This document shows positions 8,892 to 15,472 of a stretch of 19,452 bases of DNA, in pieces. This DNA is from JAJPXC01 sp964520525 (GTDB taxonomy: Bacteria; Bacteroidota; Bacteroidia; Bacteroidales; Muribaculaceae). The DNA lies in NCBI GenBank assembly GCA_964520525.1, contig CAZFNR010000026.1, positions 1-19,452 of the forward strand. The letters are read 5' to 3'. The position numbers and the translations under genes are program-made. The notes under the pieces are model-generated. The model did no database searches. It was given only the letters and a program-made list of their open reading frames with translations, and was not told where the DNA came from. Every line of letters starts with the position of its first letter. The first letter of the stretch is position 1.

Positions 8892-9398
8892 ATGAACAAG
8901 ATTATATTATTGGCCATGCCGGCGTTCGCTTTACTGACTGGCTGCAAGACGACTGAGGCCAACTACCGGGCGGCTTACGAAACAGCCAAAGAACGCGCCA
9001 ATACCGGCGGCCTTGACTCGACGGTGTATGCCCTCATGCGCCGGGAAGCGCGCCCCGGAATGTTGAAAGTCGGTAACGACACAATGCCCCTGACCACTCA
9101 ATATGTGAAATCGACCACGATAGACGGAGTGGCTAAGCCCCTCAACCGCTACAACATAGTCGTGGCGCAATTCAAGCAACTGTTTAACGCCAAGTCGATG
9201 GTTGGCCGGCTTTACGGGGCGGGGTATGCCGATGCGTGGATAGCTGAAACGAAAGAGCCGCTCTATTATGTCATAGCGTCGAGCCACGGCGATGCCGCCT
9301 CGGCTCTGCGCGGGCTTGAGGCGATAAAGACGCAACCGCCACTTCCGTTGCGCGACCCATTTCCGTGGGTGCTCCAACCGGCTTCATTCGCCCGCTAA
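8892..9398 (+). CDS. Small SPOR-domain lipoprotein
   Basis: A 168-residue lipoprotein. A short signal sequence ends in the lipobox LLTGC with the lipidated cysteine at 18. The middle (about 19-86) is a charged linker-like region. The C-terminal part (about 87-168, starting YNIVVAQF and containing LYGAGYADAWI, LYYVIASS and a closing PWVLQPA) has the repeated beta-alpha-beta pattern and closing tryptophan segment of SPOR domains, which bind denuded peptidoglycan glycan strands, often at division sites. The anchoring suggests an outer-membrane-linked, periplasm-facing protein. It is the last gene of the run, 3 nt after the phosphoesterase and just before the terminator at 9416. The SPOR assignment is by eye; the cell role is inferred. 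Confidence 0.75.
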   Translation: MNKIILLAMPAFALLTGCKTTEANYRAAYETAKERANTGGLDSTVYALMRREARPGMLKVGNDTMPLTTQYVKSTTIDGVAKPLNRYNIVVAQFKQLFNAKSMVGRLYGAGYADAWIAETKEPLYYVIASSHGDAASALRGLEAIKTQPPLPLRDPFPWVLQPASFAR

Positions 9399-9415
9399 AC
9401 TATTGACCCACACAA

Positions 9416-9449
9416 AACGATGCGCCCGATAAAAGCGCATCGTTTTTTT
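9416..9449 (+). terminator. Terminator between convergent operon and rubrerythrin
   Basis: A 10-bp perfect stem (AACGATGCGC at 9416-9425 with GCGCATCGTT at 9435-9444, 9-nt loop) runs into a T-tract (9443-9449). It ends the + strand five-gene run. On the minus strand the hairpin is followed by TTTTG, so it may also stop rubrerythrin transcription. Confidence 0.88.
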
Positions 9450-9469
9450 ACCGTCAAATCCCGCGGGGG

Positions 9470-10054
9470 CTAATCCATGTCGAGTGCCATGTAGTGTTCG
9501 CGGGGATGGTCGCAGGCGGGGCAGTCGGCAGGGGGTTCAGTGCCTTCAAAGATATATCCGCATACGAGGCATTTCCATTTGATGGGGTGGTCGCGCTTCC
9601 GTACGGTGCCGTCATGCACCTGTCGGAGATAACGTTCGAAGCGCGCTTTATGGCGCATCTCGATTTCGGCTATTGCCCTGAAATGCTCGGCGATTTCCGA
9701 GAACCCTTCTTCGTCAGCCACTTTAGCCGCGTTTTGATACTGCTCAATCCCCTCGATTTCCTCCTCGCGGACCGCGGTGGCGAGATTGGAGGCGGTGTCG
9801 GCTATGACCCCGGCATCGACATCGAGAGCGCAACCTATCGAGCCGCCTTCGAGAAACTTGAAAAACACTTTGCTGTGGCGCAGCTCGTTAGCCGCTGTCT
9901 CGGTGAATGCCTGCTCAATGGGGAAATATCCCTCTTTTTTGGCCTTGGAGGCATAATAGGTGTAGCGGGTGTATGCCGCCGACTCACTCATGTAGGCGTT
10001 GACCAGATTTTTCTCGGTTCGCGTGCCTTTGACGCTTTTCTTTGTCGAGTACAT
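9470..10054 (-). CDS. rbr: Rubrerythrin (di-iron peroxidase with C-terminal rubredoxin domain)
   Basis: A 194-residue classical rubrerythrin, a cytoplasmic enzyme that reduces hydrogen peroxide to water in anaerobes. The N-terminal four-helix ferritin-like domain (about 10-145) carries the ligand set E24 (SESAAY), E57 and H60 (ELRH), E104 (GIEQYQ) and E132 with H135 (IEMRH). The C-terminal rubredoxin-like FeCys4 domain has CLVCG (C162, C165) and CPAC (C178, C181), which pass electrons from reduced rubredoxin or NAD(P)H-linked partners. Domain order is the normal one, not the reversed form. It is transcribed alone: a terminator for the upstream pyruvate oxidoreductase lies at 10137-10172. An inverted repeat sits 18 bp upstream of the start codon. 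Confidence 0.95.
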   Translation of the reverse strand: MYSTKKSVKGTRTEKNLVNAYMSESAAYTRYTYYASKAKKEGYFPIEQAFTETAANELRHSKVFFKFLEGGSIGCALDVDAGVIADTASNLATAVREEEIEGIEQYQNAAKVADEEGFSEIAEHFRAIAEIEMRHKARFERYLRQVHDGTVRKRDHPIKWKCLVCGYIFEGTEPPADCPACDHPREHYMALDMD

Positions 10055-10072
10055 TGCTGTCGGGTTTAGTCG

Positions 10073-10091
10073 TTAATAATTTTATTATTAA
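10073..10091. promoter_or_regulatory. AT-rich inverted repeat upstream of rubrerythrin, possible operator
   Basis: TTAATAAT (10073-10080), a TTT spacer and ATTATTAA (10084-10091) form a perfect 8-bp inverted repeat whose near end is 18 bp upstream of the rubrerythrin start. Size and base composition resemble PerR/Fur-family operators, which is fitting for a peroxide-defence gene. A second overlapping palindrome, TTATTAATAA, lies at 10085-10094. That a regulator binds here is inference. Confidence 0.4.
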
Positions 10092-10136
10092 TAACATCGT
10101 CTCACCGACAATGTTCACAATGTACTTCATCGAATC

Positions 10137-10172
10137 AAAAAAAAAGGCCGGAACCATAGCGGCTCCGGCCTT
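10137..10172 (-). terminator. Terminator of the pyruvate:ferredoxin oxidoreductase gene
   Basis: Read on the minus strand, AAGGCCGGA (10172-10164) pairs perfectly with TCCGGCCTT (10152-10144), with an 11-nt loop, and is followed by nine T (complement of 10145-10137). It begins 31 bp after the oxidoreductase stop codon and insulates rubrerythrin from read-through. Confidence 0.9.
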
Positions 10173-10202
10173 ATCTTTTATTTTAGAAGGGTGAGATTAG
10201 CG

Positions 10203-13200
10203 TTATTCCGGGAGCTTTCCGGCTTCGGGGTCGACTCCCCATTGCTGCTGTGCGAGGCGGCGGTAGTTGTTGTAACGCCACTTAGCGTTGGCTTTAGCGG
10301 CGGCGAACAGGTCGGCTGCCTCTGCGGGGTACTGTTTCATCACTGAAGCGTAGCGCACCTCACCTTTGAGGAAGTTTTCAAACTCATCCCAATTAGGCTC
10401 TTTGCTGTCGAGCGAGAAGGGGTTTTTGCCCTCTTCCTCGAGAGCGGGGTTGTAACGCCAGAGATGCCAGTATCCGCAAGCTACTGCGTTGGCCTCCTCT
10501 TGTTGCGATTTACCCATGCCTGACTTCAAGCCGTGGTTGATACAGGGCGCGTATGCGATAATGATTGACGGACCGTCGTAAGCTTCTGCCTCGCGGATTG
10601 CTTTGAGCGTCTGGGCCTGGTCGGCGCCCATAGCCACTTGAGCGGCGTAAACGTAGCCGTAGGTGGTGGCGATGAGACCGAGGTCTTTCTTGCGGATGCG
10701 TTTGCCCGATGCGGCGAACTTGGCGATTGCGCCGAGAGGAGTGGCCTTTGATGCCTGACCGCCGGTGTTTGAGTACACCTCGGTATCGAGCACGAGGATG
10801 TTGACATTCTTGCCCGAAGCGAGTACATGGTCGAGACCGCCGAAGCCGATGTCGTAGGATGCGCCGTCGCCACCGATAATCCACTGTGAGCGTTTCACGA
10901 TGTAGTGCTTCAACGACAGGATGTTTTTGCAGGTGTCGCAGCCGCAAGCCTCGCAAAGCGGAGTGAGCTTGTCGGCGATTTCGCGGGTCTTGGCAGCGTC
11001 ATCTTTGTTGGCGAGCCATTCGGCGGCAAGCGTCTTGATTTCATCGCTGCATTTGGGGCACTCTTGAGTAGCCTTCATGTACCCTTCGAGACGGTCGCGC
11101 ATTTTGTCGTTGGCGAGCGTCATACCCAAACCGAACTCACAGAAGTCCTCGAACAATGAGTTGGCCCATGCGGGACCGTGTCCGCGGTGGTTGGTGGTGT
11201 AGGGGGTTGAGGGAACCGAGCCAGAGTAGATTGATGAACAGCCGGTGGCGTTTGCTACCATTTCGTGGTCGCCAAAGAGCTGGGTAATCAGCTTGACATA
11301 GGGTGTCTCGCCGCAACCAGAGCAAGCTCCGGAGAACTCAAACAACGGGGTGGCGAACTGGCTGTTCTTGACGTTGGCTTTGATGTCGACAAGGTCTTGT
11401 TTTGAAGAGACTTCCTTAACGCAGTAGTCCCACTCTTTCTGAACGTCAAGCTGTGATTCGAGCGGTTTCATCTCAAGAGCCTTAACGCCTTTCTTGCCGG
11501 GGCATACATCCACGCAGTTGCCGCAACCGAGACAGTCGAGGACATCAACCGATTGGATGAAACGCATTCCGGCGAAAGTCTTACCGATTGCGGGGATAGT
11601 GCCGGCGTCGCCGAACGGTGCTTTTGCCATCTCATCGGCATCGAGCACGAAGGGACGGATAGCGGCGTGAGGACAAACGTAGGCGCACTTGTTACACTGG
11701 ATACAGTTCTCTTCGAGCCACTGGGGAACGAATGCTGCCACACCGCGTTTTTCATAAGCGGCAGTGCCCTGCTGCCAAGTGCCGTCCTCAATCCCCTTGA
11801 AGTCAGAGACCTTGAGCAGGTCGCCGTCTTGGGCGTTGATTGGACGCACGATATTGTTGACAAATGCGGGGTCGTTGTTTGCCTCGGGGGCCTCGGCTGC
11901 GAGCTGAGACCATGCGGGGTCTACGTCGAGACGGTGGAACTCGCCGCCGCGGTCAACGGCTGCATAGTTCTTGTCGACTACATCCTGACCTTTCTTGCCG
12001 TAGCTCTTGACGATGAATTTCTTCATCTGTTCGATAGCGAGGTCAACGGGTATAACCTCGGTGATGCGGAAGAACGCGCTTTGGAGGATGGTGTTGGTGC
12101 GGTTGCCAAGACCTATTTCCTGAGCGATTTTGGTCGCGTTGATATAGTAGACGGTGATGTTGTGGTCAGCGAAATATTTCTTAACCTTCGCGGGGAGGTT
12201 TTTAGCGAGTTCCTCTCCTTCCCAGATGGTGTTGAGCAAGAAGATACCGCCGTCGCGAAGACCGCGAGTCACGTCATACATATGGAGATAAGCCTGAACG
12301 TGGCAAGCCACGAAGTTAGGCGTAGTCACCAAGTAGGTCGAACGGATGGGAGCGTCGCCAAAACGGAGGTGAGAGCAGGTGAAACCGCCTGACTTCTTAG
12401 AGTCGTAGGCGAAATATGCCTGGCAATATTTGTTGGTGTTGTCACCGATAATCTTCACAGAGTTCTTATTGGCACCTACCGTACCGTCTGCGCCGAGACC
12501 GAAGAATTTAGCCTCGAATGTGCTCTTGTCGCCGAGCGCGATTTCCTCTTTCGGAGGGAGCGAAGTGAAGGTGACATCGTCGATGATGCCCACGGTGAAG
12601 TGGTCTTTCGGCATCGGAAGCGCGAGGTTCTCGTAAACGGCGAGAATCTGTGCGGGGGTGGTGTCTTTAGATGCGAGGCCATAGCGTCCGCCGACGATGA
12701 CGGGGGCGTTTTCCTTGCCGTAGAAGCACTCTTTGACATCGAGATACAGTGGCTCGCCGTTAGCACCGGGTTCCTTAGTGCGGTCGAGCACGGCGATGCG
12801 TTTAGCGGTAGCCGGCACGGCTGCGAGGAAATGTTTAGCCGAGAACGGGCGGTAGAGGTGTACCGACACGAGACCCACCTTCTCACCTTTGGCGGTGAGG
12901 TGGTCGATAGCCTCTTGCGCGGCTTGTGTCACAGAGCCCATGGCGATAATCACGCGGTCGGCGTCGGGAGCGCCGTAGTAGTTGAACAATCCGTATTTAC
13001 GGCCGGTGATTTCAGAGATTTTGTTCATGTATTCCTCGACGATGGCGGGAACAGCGTCGTAGTATTCGTTGCAAGCTTCGCGGTGCTGGAAGAATACGTC
13101 ACCGTTCTCTGCCATTCCGCGGGCAACAGGTTTCTCGGGATTGAGGGCGCGGTTACGGAAATCGGCGAGCGCTTCTTGGTCGATAAGCGGAGCGAGGTCA

Positions 13201-13772
13201 TCGGCCTCGACAGTTTCAATCTTCTGAATCTCGTGGGATGTGCGGAATCCGTCGAAGAAATTGACAAAAGGCACGCGTGATTTGATGGTGGCCAGATGCG
13301 CGACACCGGCGAGGTCCATGACTTCCTGCACGGAGCCTTCTGCCAACATGGCGAAACCTGTCTGGCGAACCGACATCACATCCTGATGGTCGCCGAAGAT
13401 GCTGAGAGCGTGTGACGCGAGGGTGCGGGCCGATACGTGGAACACGCAGGGGAGCAGTTCGCCGGCGATTTTATACATATTGGGAATCATGAGGAGAAGA
13501 CCCTGCGAAGCGGTGTAGGTGGTGGTCAGCGCACCAGCCTGAAGAGACCCGTGGACAGCACCTGCGGCACCGCCTTCTGACTGCATTTCCTGCACCATTA
13601 CGGTCTCACCGAAGATGTTTTTGCGTCCTGCGGCGGCCCATTCATCGACATATTCAGCCATAGTCGATGAGGGGGTGATGGGGTAAATCGCAGCCACCTC
13701 TGAGAACATATATGAAATATGCGCGGCAGCCTGATTACCGTCACAGGTCAAGAATTTCTTTTCTTTACTCAT
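10203..13772 (-). CDS. nifJ: Pyruvate:ferredoxin (flavodoxin) oxidoreductase, single-chain
   Basis: A full-length 1189-residue homodimeric-type enzyme that oxidises pyruvate and CoA to acetyl-CoA and CO2, reducing ferredoxin; central to anaerobic metabolism and oxygen-sensitive. The N-terminal domain opens with DGNQAAAHISY and YPITPSSTMAEY (pyrimidine-side TPP and substrate region) and contains the GGAAGAVHGSLQAG motif. Two ferredoxin-like 4Fe-4S motifs follow, CIQCNKCAYVCP (about residue 690) and CLGCGNCVDVCPG (about 745). The C-terminal TPP domain holds the proximal-cluster cysteines (SGCGETP near 815, ATGCSS near 840, APCINHG near 1074) and the Mg-TPP motif GDGASYDIG, with SNTGGQ downstream. 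All three clusters and TPP elements are intact. It is monocistronic by its own terminator. Start codon ATG at 13772 fits the domain boundary. Confidence 0.97.
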   Translation of the reverse strand: MSKEKKFLTCDGNQAAAHISYMFSEVAAIYPITPSSTMAEYVDEWAAAGRKNIFGETVMVQEMQSEGGAAGAVHGSLQAGALTTTYTASQGLLLMIPNMYKIAGELLPCVFHVSARTLASHALSIFGDHQDVMSVRQTGFAMLAEGSVQEVMDLAGVAHLATIKSRVPFVNFFDGFRTSHEIQKIETVEADDLAPLIDQEALADFRNRALNPEKPVARGMAENGDVFFQHREACNEYYDAVPAIVEEYMNKISEITGRKYGLFNYYGAPDADRVIIAMGSVTQAAQEAIDHLTAKGEKVGLVSVHLYRPFSAKHFLAAVPATAKRIAVLDRTKEPGANGEPLYLDVKECFYGKENAPVIVGGRYGLASKDTTPAQILAVYENLALPMPKDHFTVGIIDDVTFTSLPPKEEIALGDKSTFEAKFFGLGADGTVGANKNSVKIIGDNTNKYCQAYFAYDSKKSGGFTCSHLRFGDAPIRSTYLVTTPNFVACHVQAYLHMYDVTRGLRDGGIFLLNTIWEGEELAKNLPAKVKKYFADHNITVYYINATKIAQEIGLGNRTNTILQSAFFRITEVIPVDLAIEQMKKFIVKSYGKKGQDVVDKNYAAVDRGGEFHRLDVDPAWSQLAAEAPEANNDPAFVNNIVRPINAQDGDLLKVSDFKGIEDGTWQQGTAAYEKRGVAAFVPQWLEENCIQCNKCAYVCPHAAIRPFVLDADEMAKAPFGDAGTIPAIGKTFAGMRFIQSVDVLDCLGCGNCVDVCPGKKGVKALEMKPLESQLDVQKEWDYCVKEVSSKQDLVDIKANVKNSQFATPLFEFSGACSGCGETPYVKLITQLFGDHEMVANATGCSSIYSGSVPSTPYTTNHRGHGPAWANSLFEDFCEFGLGMTLANDKMRDRLEGYMKATQECPKCSDEIKTLAAEWLANKDDAAKTREIADKLTPLCEACGCDTCKNILSLKHYIVKRSQWIIGGDGASYDIGFGGLDHVLASGKNVNILVLDTEVYSNTGGQASKATPLGAIAKFAASGKRIRKKDLGLIATTYGYVYAAQVAMGADQAQTLKAIREAEAYDGPSIIIAYAPCINHGLKSGMGKSQQEEANAVACGYWHLWRYNPALEEEGKNPFSLDSKEPNWDEFENFLKGEVRYASVMKQYPAEAADLFAAAKANAKWRYNNYRRLAQQQWGVDPEAGKLPE

Positions 13773-14224
13773 AGCGTTGTAATCTGTTTTATAATAACTT
13801 AAGTTAATAATCTCTGGATATGTGTGTGAAGCGTCGAACTTTCCACCGCGGGATAAAAATCGCGGTGGTCAAATCCCTGACTTCAGCCGCCGCGGCTATA
13901 CCGCGGCCAAATCACTCTGCGAAATTACTAATTTAATCGTTAACGGCAAAAAATATCTGCCTAACAGTGTTGTGCCACCGCCAATTAGCGTCGTGGAAAA
14001 TCGAGGGAGGTCGATTTGTTTCCGGCTCTAAAAATATGATAACAGATGTGAAATCGCAAAAGTGGACCACAATGCGTGAGTGGTGCCTCGCTGCCGTAAG
14101 ACTGCTTGATTTGCGGCTATTTAATGCCCGCGGATAACTGCGAGGGTTCGGCATGAGCGGATGCGAAATATTTAATTATCTATAATTATCAAAAGAAACT
14201 TGTTTGTTGTTTGGAAATAATTCT
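13773..14224. other. Gene-free upstream region of the pyruvate oxidoreductase with GC-rich hairpins
   Basis: No credible coding sequence is seen. Two hairpins stand out: CCACCGCG (13843-13850) with CGCGGTGG (13861-13868), 10-nt loop, and GCCGCGG (13889-13895) with CCGCGGC (13901-13907), 5-nt loop. Either could lie in the 5' leader of the oxidoreductase mRNA. A one-mismatch -7 box on the minus strand (TAATTTCG, 13927-13920) is the best promoter candidate. An AT-rich 7-bp inverted repeat (TAATTAT CT ATAATTA) lies at 14173-14188. The remainder shows nothing recognisable. Confidence 0.45.
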
Positions 14225-14232
14225 TACCTTTG
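14203..14232 (+). promoter_or_regulatory. Promoter of the forward small transcript candidate
   Basis: TACCTTTG at 14225-14232 fits the -7 consensus TAnnTTTG exactly, and TTTG at 14203-14206 lies 18 nt upstream as a -33 element. Expected transcription start is near 14238-14240, at the beginning of the conserved leader of the repeated element. Confidence 0.65.
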
Positions 14233-14237
14233 CATGT

Positions 14238-14309
14238 GTGTTTTTCATAGTATTAGATTAAGATAAAGGTTTAAAGAGAAGAGAGCTGTCGTGAGACAGC
14301 TCTCTTTTT
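14238..14309 (+). ncRNA. Candidate small RNA, forward copy of a facing pair
   Basis: A unit of about 70 nt: a leader beginning GTGTTTTTCATAG (arm 14237-14262), an A-rich linker, and a terminator hairpin. The hairpin has a perfect 10-bp stem (GAGAGCTGTC 14281-14290 with GACAGCTCTC 14295-14304), a GTGA (GNRA) loop and a T-tract to 14309. No start codon with a sensible reading frame is present, so it is not a small protein gene. The same leader and hairpin core occur in inverted orientation at 14375-14443. It resembles the general form of the Bacteroidales-1 RNA class (own promoter at one end, terminator at the other), but membership could not be tested. Confidence 0.5.
14281..14309 (+). terminator. 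Terminator hairpin of the forward unit
   Basis: A perfect 10-bp stem closed by a GTGA tetraloop (14291-14294), followed by TTTTT (14305-14309), extended by two A-T pairs at the base. There is no upstream coding sequence on this strand, so it ends a non-coding transcript if it works. Confidence 0.7.
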
Positions 14310-14374
14310 ATCGTTTTGGCTGATGCCGATTTGTGGGATAGGTGCCGGGGGGCATCATCAGTCTTTCGACCTAC

Positions 14375-14441
14375 AAAAAAGCAGTCGGCTGTCTCACGAC
14401 AGTCGGCTGTTTTTAACCTTAATCTAATACCATGAAAAACA
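14375..14441 (-). ncRNA. Candidate small RNA, reverse copy of a facing pair
   Basis: On the minus strand this repeats the forward unit: a leader (arm 14443-14418) matching the forward arm at 25 of 26 positions, then a hairpin with the same core CTGTCGTGAGACAG, then six T (complement of 14380-14375). The outer stem differs from the forward copy and contains two A/C mismatches on this strand (positions 14385/14406 and 14388/14403), which would be G-U pairs in + strand RNA. Its -7 box is at 14447-14454. Orientation towards the forward unit makes the two transcripts converge without overlapping. Confidence 0.45.
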
Positions 14442-14446
14442 CAGTG

Positions 14447-14454
14447 CAAATATA
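14447..14454 (-). promoter_or_regulatory. -7 box of the reverse small transcript candidate
   Basis: Read on the minus strand the bases are TATATTTG, an exact TAnnTTTG match placed at the same distance from the conserved leader as in the forward copy. No good -33 TTTG is visible at normal spacing (about 14474-14478). Confidence 0.5.
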
Positions 14455-14547
14455 GTAATTGTAGCTTTAGAACATAGCGGGGTGTCAATAGTTCGCCGCC
14501 GCGCTCCGTGTTAACGCTTTTTAACTCATAATCCCGCCATTTATTAT

Positions 14548-14555
14548 TAATTTTG
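14548..14555 (+). promoter_or_regulatory. -7 box for the response regulator gene
   Basis: TAATTTTG fits TAnnTTTG exactly and lies 37 nt before the ATG at 14593, predicting a leader of about 30 nt. The -33 region near 14525 has no TTTG, so strength may depend on an activator. Confidence 0.45.
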
Positions 14556-14592
14556 GGTACTCCAAAAAAAGAATAATCACAATTCCCCCTAT

Positions 14593-15303
14593 ATGAGAAT
14601 CAAGATTTTAGTTATCGACGACGAGGAATCGGTATGCGAGATACTCAAATACAATCTCGAAAAAGAGGGCTACGAAGTCGATTGCGCTTACAGCGCCGAG
14701 GAGGCGCTCGCTATGGATTTAGCCATTTATCAGCTGTTCATCGTCGATATAATGATGGACCGCTTGAGTGGTTTCGACTTTGCCAAGCGCGTGAAAAACG
14801 AGGCTGCCACAGAGAATACGCCAATCATATTTTGCTCCGCGCTAAGCGACGAGGATGATATGGTCATGGGTTTGAACATTGGTAGCGACGACTATATAAC
14901 CAAGCCGTTTGTAATCGGTGTGGTGCTTGCGCGAGTGCGTGCCGTGCTCCGCCGCACCCAGGCTGCTCATCAGATGGAATACAACAAGTCGATTGGCTTG
15001 TACGAGCCTGACATCACATTCAAGTCTTTGCGCATAGACCGCAACGGCAAAGCGTGTTTCCTAAAAGGGGAGCCTGTCGGCTTGACCCGCACCGAATTTG
15101 ACATACTGCTGTTTTTCCTGACCCATCGTAACCGCATTTATTCCCGCGAGGAAATCATTCACCAAGTGTGGTCGGGCGACGTGGTTGTAACCAATCGGAC
15201 AATTGACACCAACATCACCCGTCTTCGCAAGAAATTGGGGGAATACGGAGCCAATATCGTCACTCGTTTAGGCTTCGGTTATGGATTTAAAGAGACGGTT
15301 TAG
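14593..15303 (+). CDS. OmpR/PhoB-family response regulator
   Basis: A 236-residue two-component response regulator. The receiver domain (1-120) has the acidic pair D9-D10, the phosphoacceptor D52 (IVDIMMD), S82 at the switch Ser/Thr position and K104 in YITKPF. The winged-helix DNA-binding domain (about 135-234) carries LTRTEFDILLFF, the recognition-helix stretch TNRTIDTNITRLRKKLG and the terminal wing RLGFGYGF. It would be a cytoplasmic transcription factor switched by phosphorylation. No histidine kinase is next to it: upstream is an 820-bp spacer and downstream is the rho leader, so within this window it is an orphan. Its length resembles RprY-type regulators of Bacteroidota, but I do not assign the name. 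Confidence 0.93.
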   Translation: MRIKILVIDDEESVCEILKYNLEKEGYEVDCAYSAEEALAMDLAIYQLFIVDIMMDRLSGFDFAKRVKNEAATENTPIIFCSALSDEDDMVMGLNIGSDDYITKPFVIGVVLARVRAVLRRTQAAHQMEYNKSIGLYEPDITFKSLRIDRNGKACFLKGEPVGLTRTEFDILLFFLTHRNRIYSREEIIHQVWSGDVVVTNRTIDTNITRLRKKLGEYGANIVTRLGFGYGFKETV

Positions 15304-15436
15304 CCGTCGGTAGCGGTCGTTGGTGCCGCTCGCGGCATTGCTGAATCTCACTGAAATGCCGACGCATATTCGCGGGACACAATCAGTTAACGCCACCTGA
15401 CGTAAACGCGTCCGCGGCAAATTTTCATAAAAAAAT
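15304..15436. other. Spacer after the response regulator
   Basis: No gene is seen. A 7-bp hairpin (CGGCATT 15333-15339 with AATGCCG 15355-15361, 15-nt loop) lies here but has no T-tract, so it is not a canonical terminator. An A-tract (15429-15435) precedes the large inverted repeat at 15437. Confidence 0.5.
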
Positions 15437-15472
15437 ACAAACGTTGCGATAAAAAAACGTCGCAACGTTTGT
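15437..15472. repeat. 13-bp perfect inverted repeat overlapping the rho -33 element
   Basis: ACAAACGTTGCGA (15437-15449) and TCGCAACGTTTGT (15460-15472) are perfect inverted copies around a 10-nt A-rich loop. On + strand RNA it is a stable hairpin followed by TTATTATAAT, a poor T-tract, so it is an imperfect terminator for the response regulator gene. On the minus strand a better T-run follows (complement of 15435-15429), though no minus-strand gene is upstream. Its right arm contains the TTTG (15468-15471) that serves as the -33 box of the rho promoter. Confidence 0.8.

Larger units (their letters stand above)
14237..14443. repeat. Imperfect long inverted repeat enclosing the two small units
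   Basis: Arms 14237-14262 and 14418-14443 are inverted copies identical at 25 of 26 positions (the difference is at 14249/14431). The hairpin cores inside are also shared, while linkers and outer stems have diverged. TAATT lies just outside each end (14218-14222 and 14456-14460), which could be a 5-bp target duplication or chance in AT-rich DNA. A 7-bp hairpin (TGATGCC 14321-14327 with GGCATCA 14351-14357) lies in the middle. Confidence 0.85.

Noticed and set aside
9494..10069. 191-codon open frame on the + strand opposite rubrerythrin
   Set aside because: It fully overlaps a certain gene in antisense and has no family features.
11553..12392. Long 279-codon open frame on the + strand opposite the oxidoreductase
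   Set aside because: It is an antisense shadow of a well-conserved gene; codon bias in high-GC coding DNA opens such frames.
13822..14031. 69-codon open frame in the spacer upstream of the oxidoreductase
   Set aside because: It runs across two GC-rich hairpins, has no promoter or recognisable protein features, and its composition looks non-coding.
14225..14454. Insertion sequence
   Set aside because: No transposase frame fits in 230 bp; only a non-autonomous element remains possible, which is treated in the findings.
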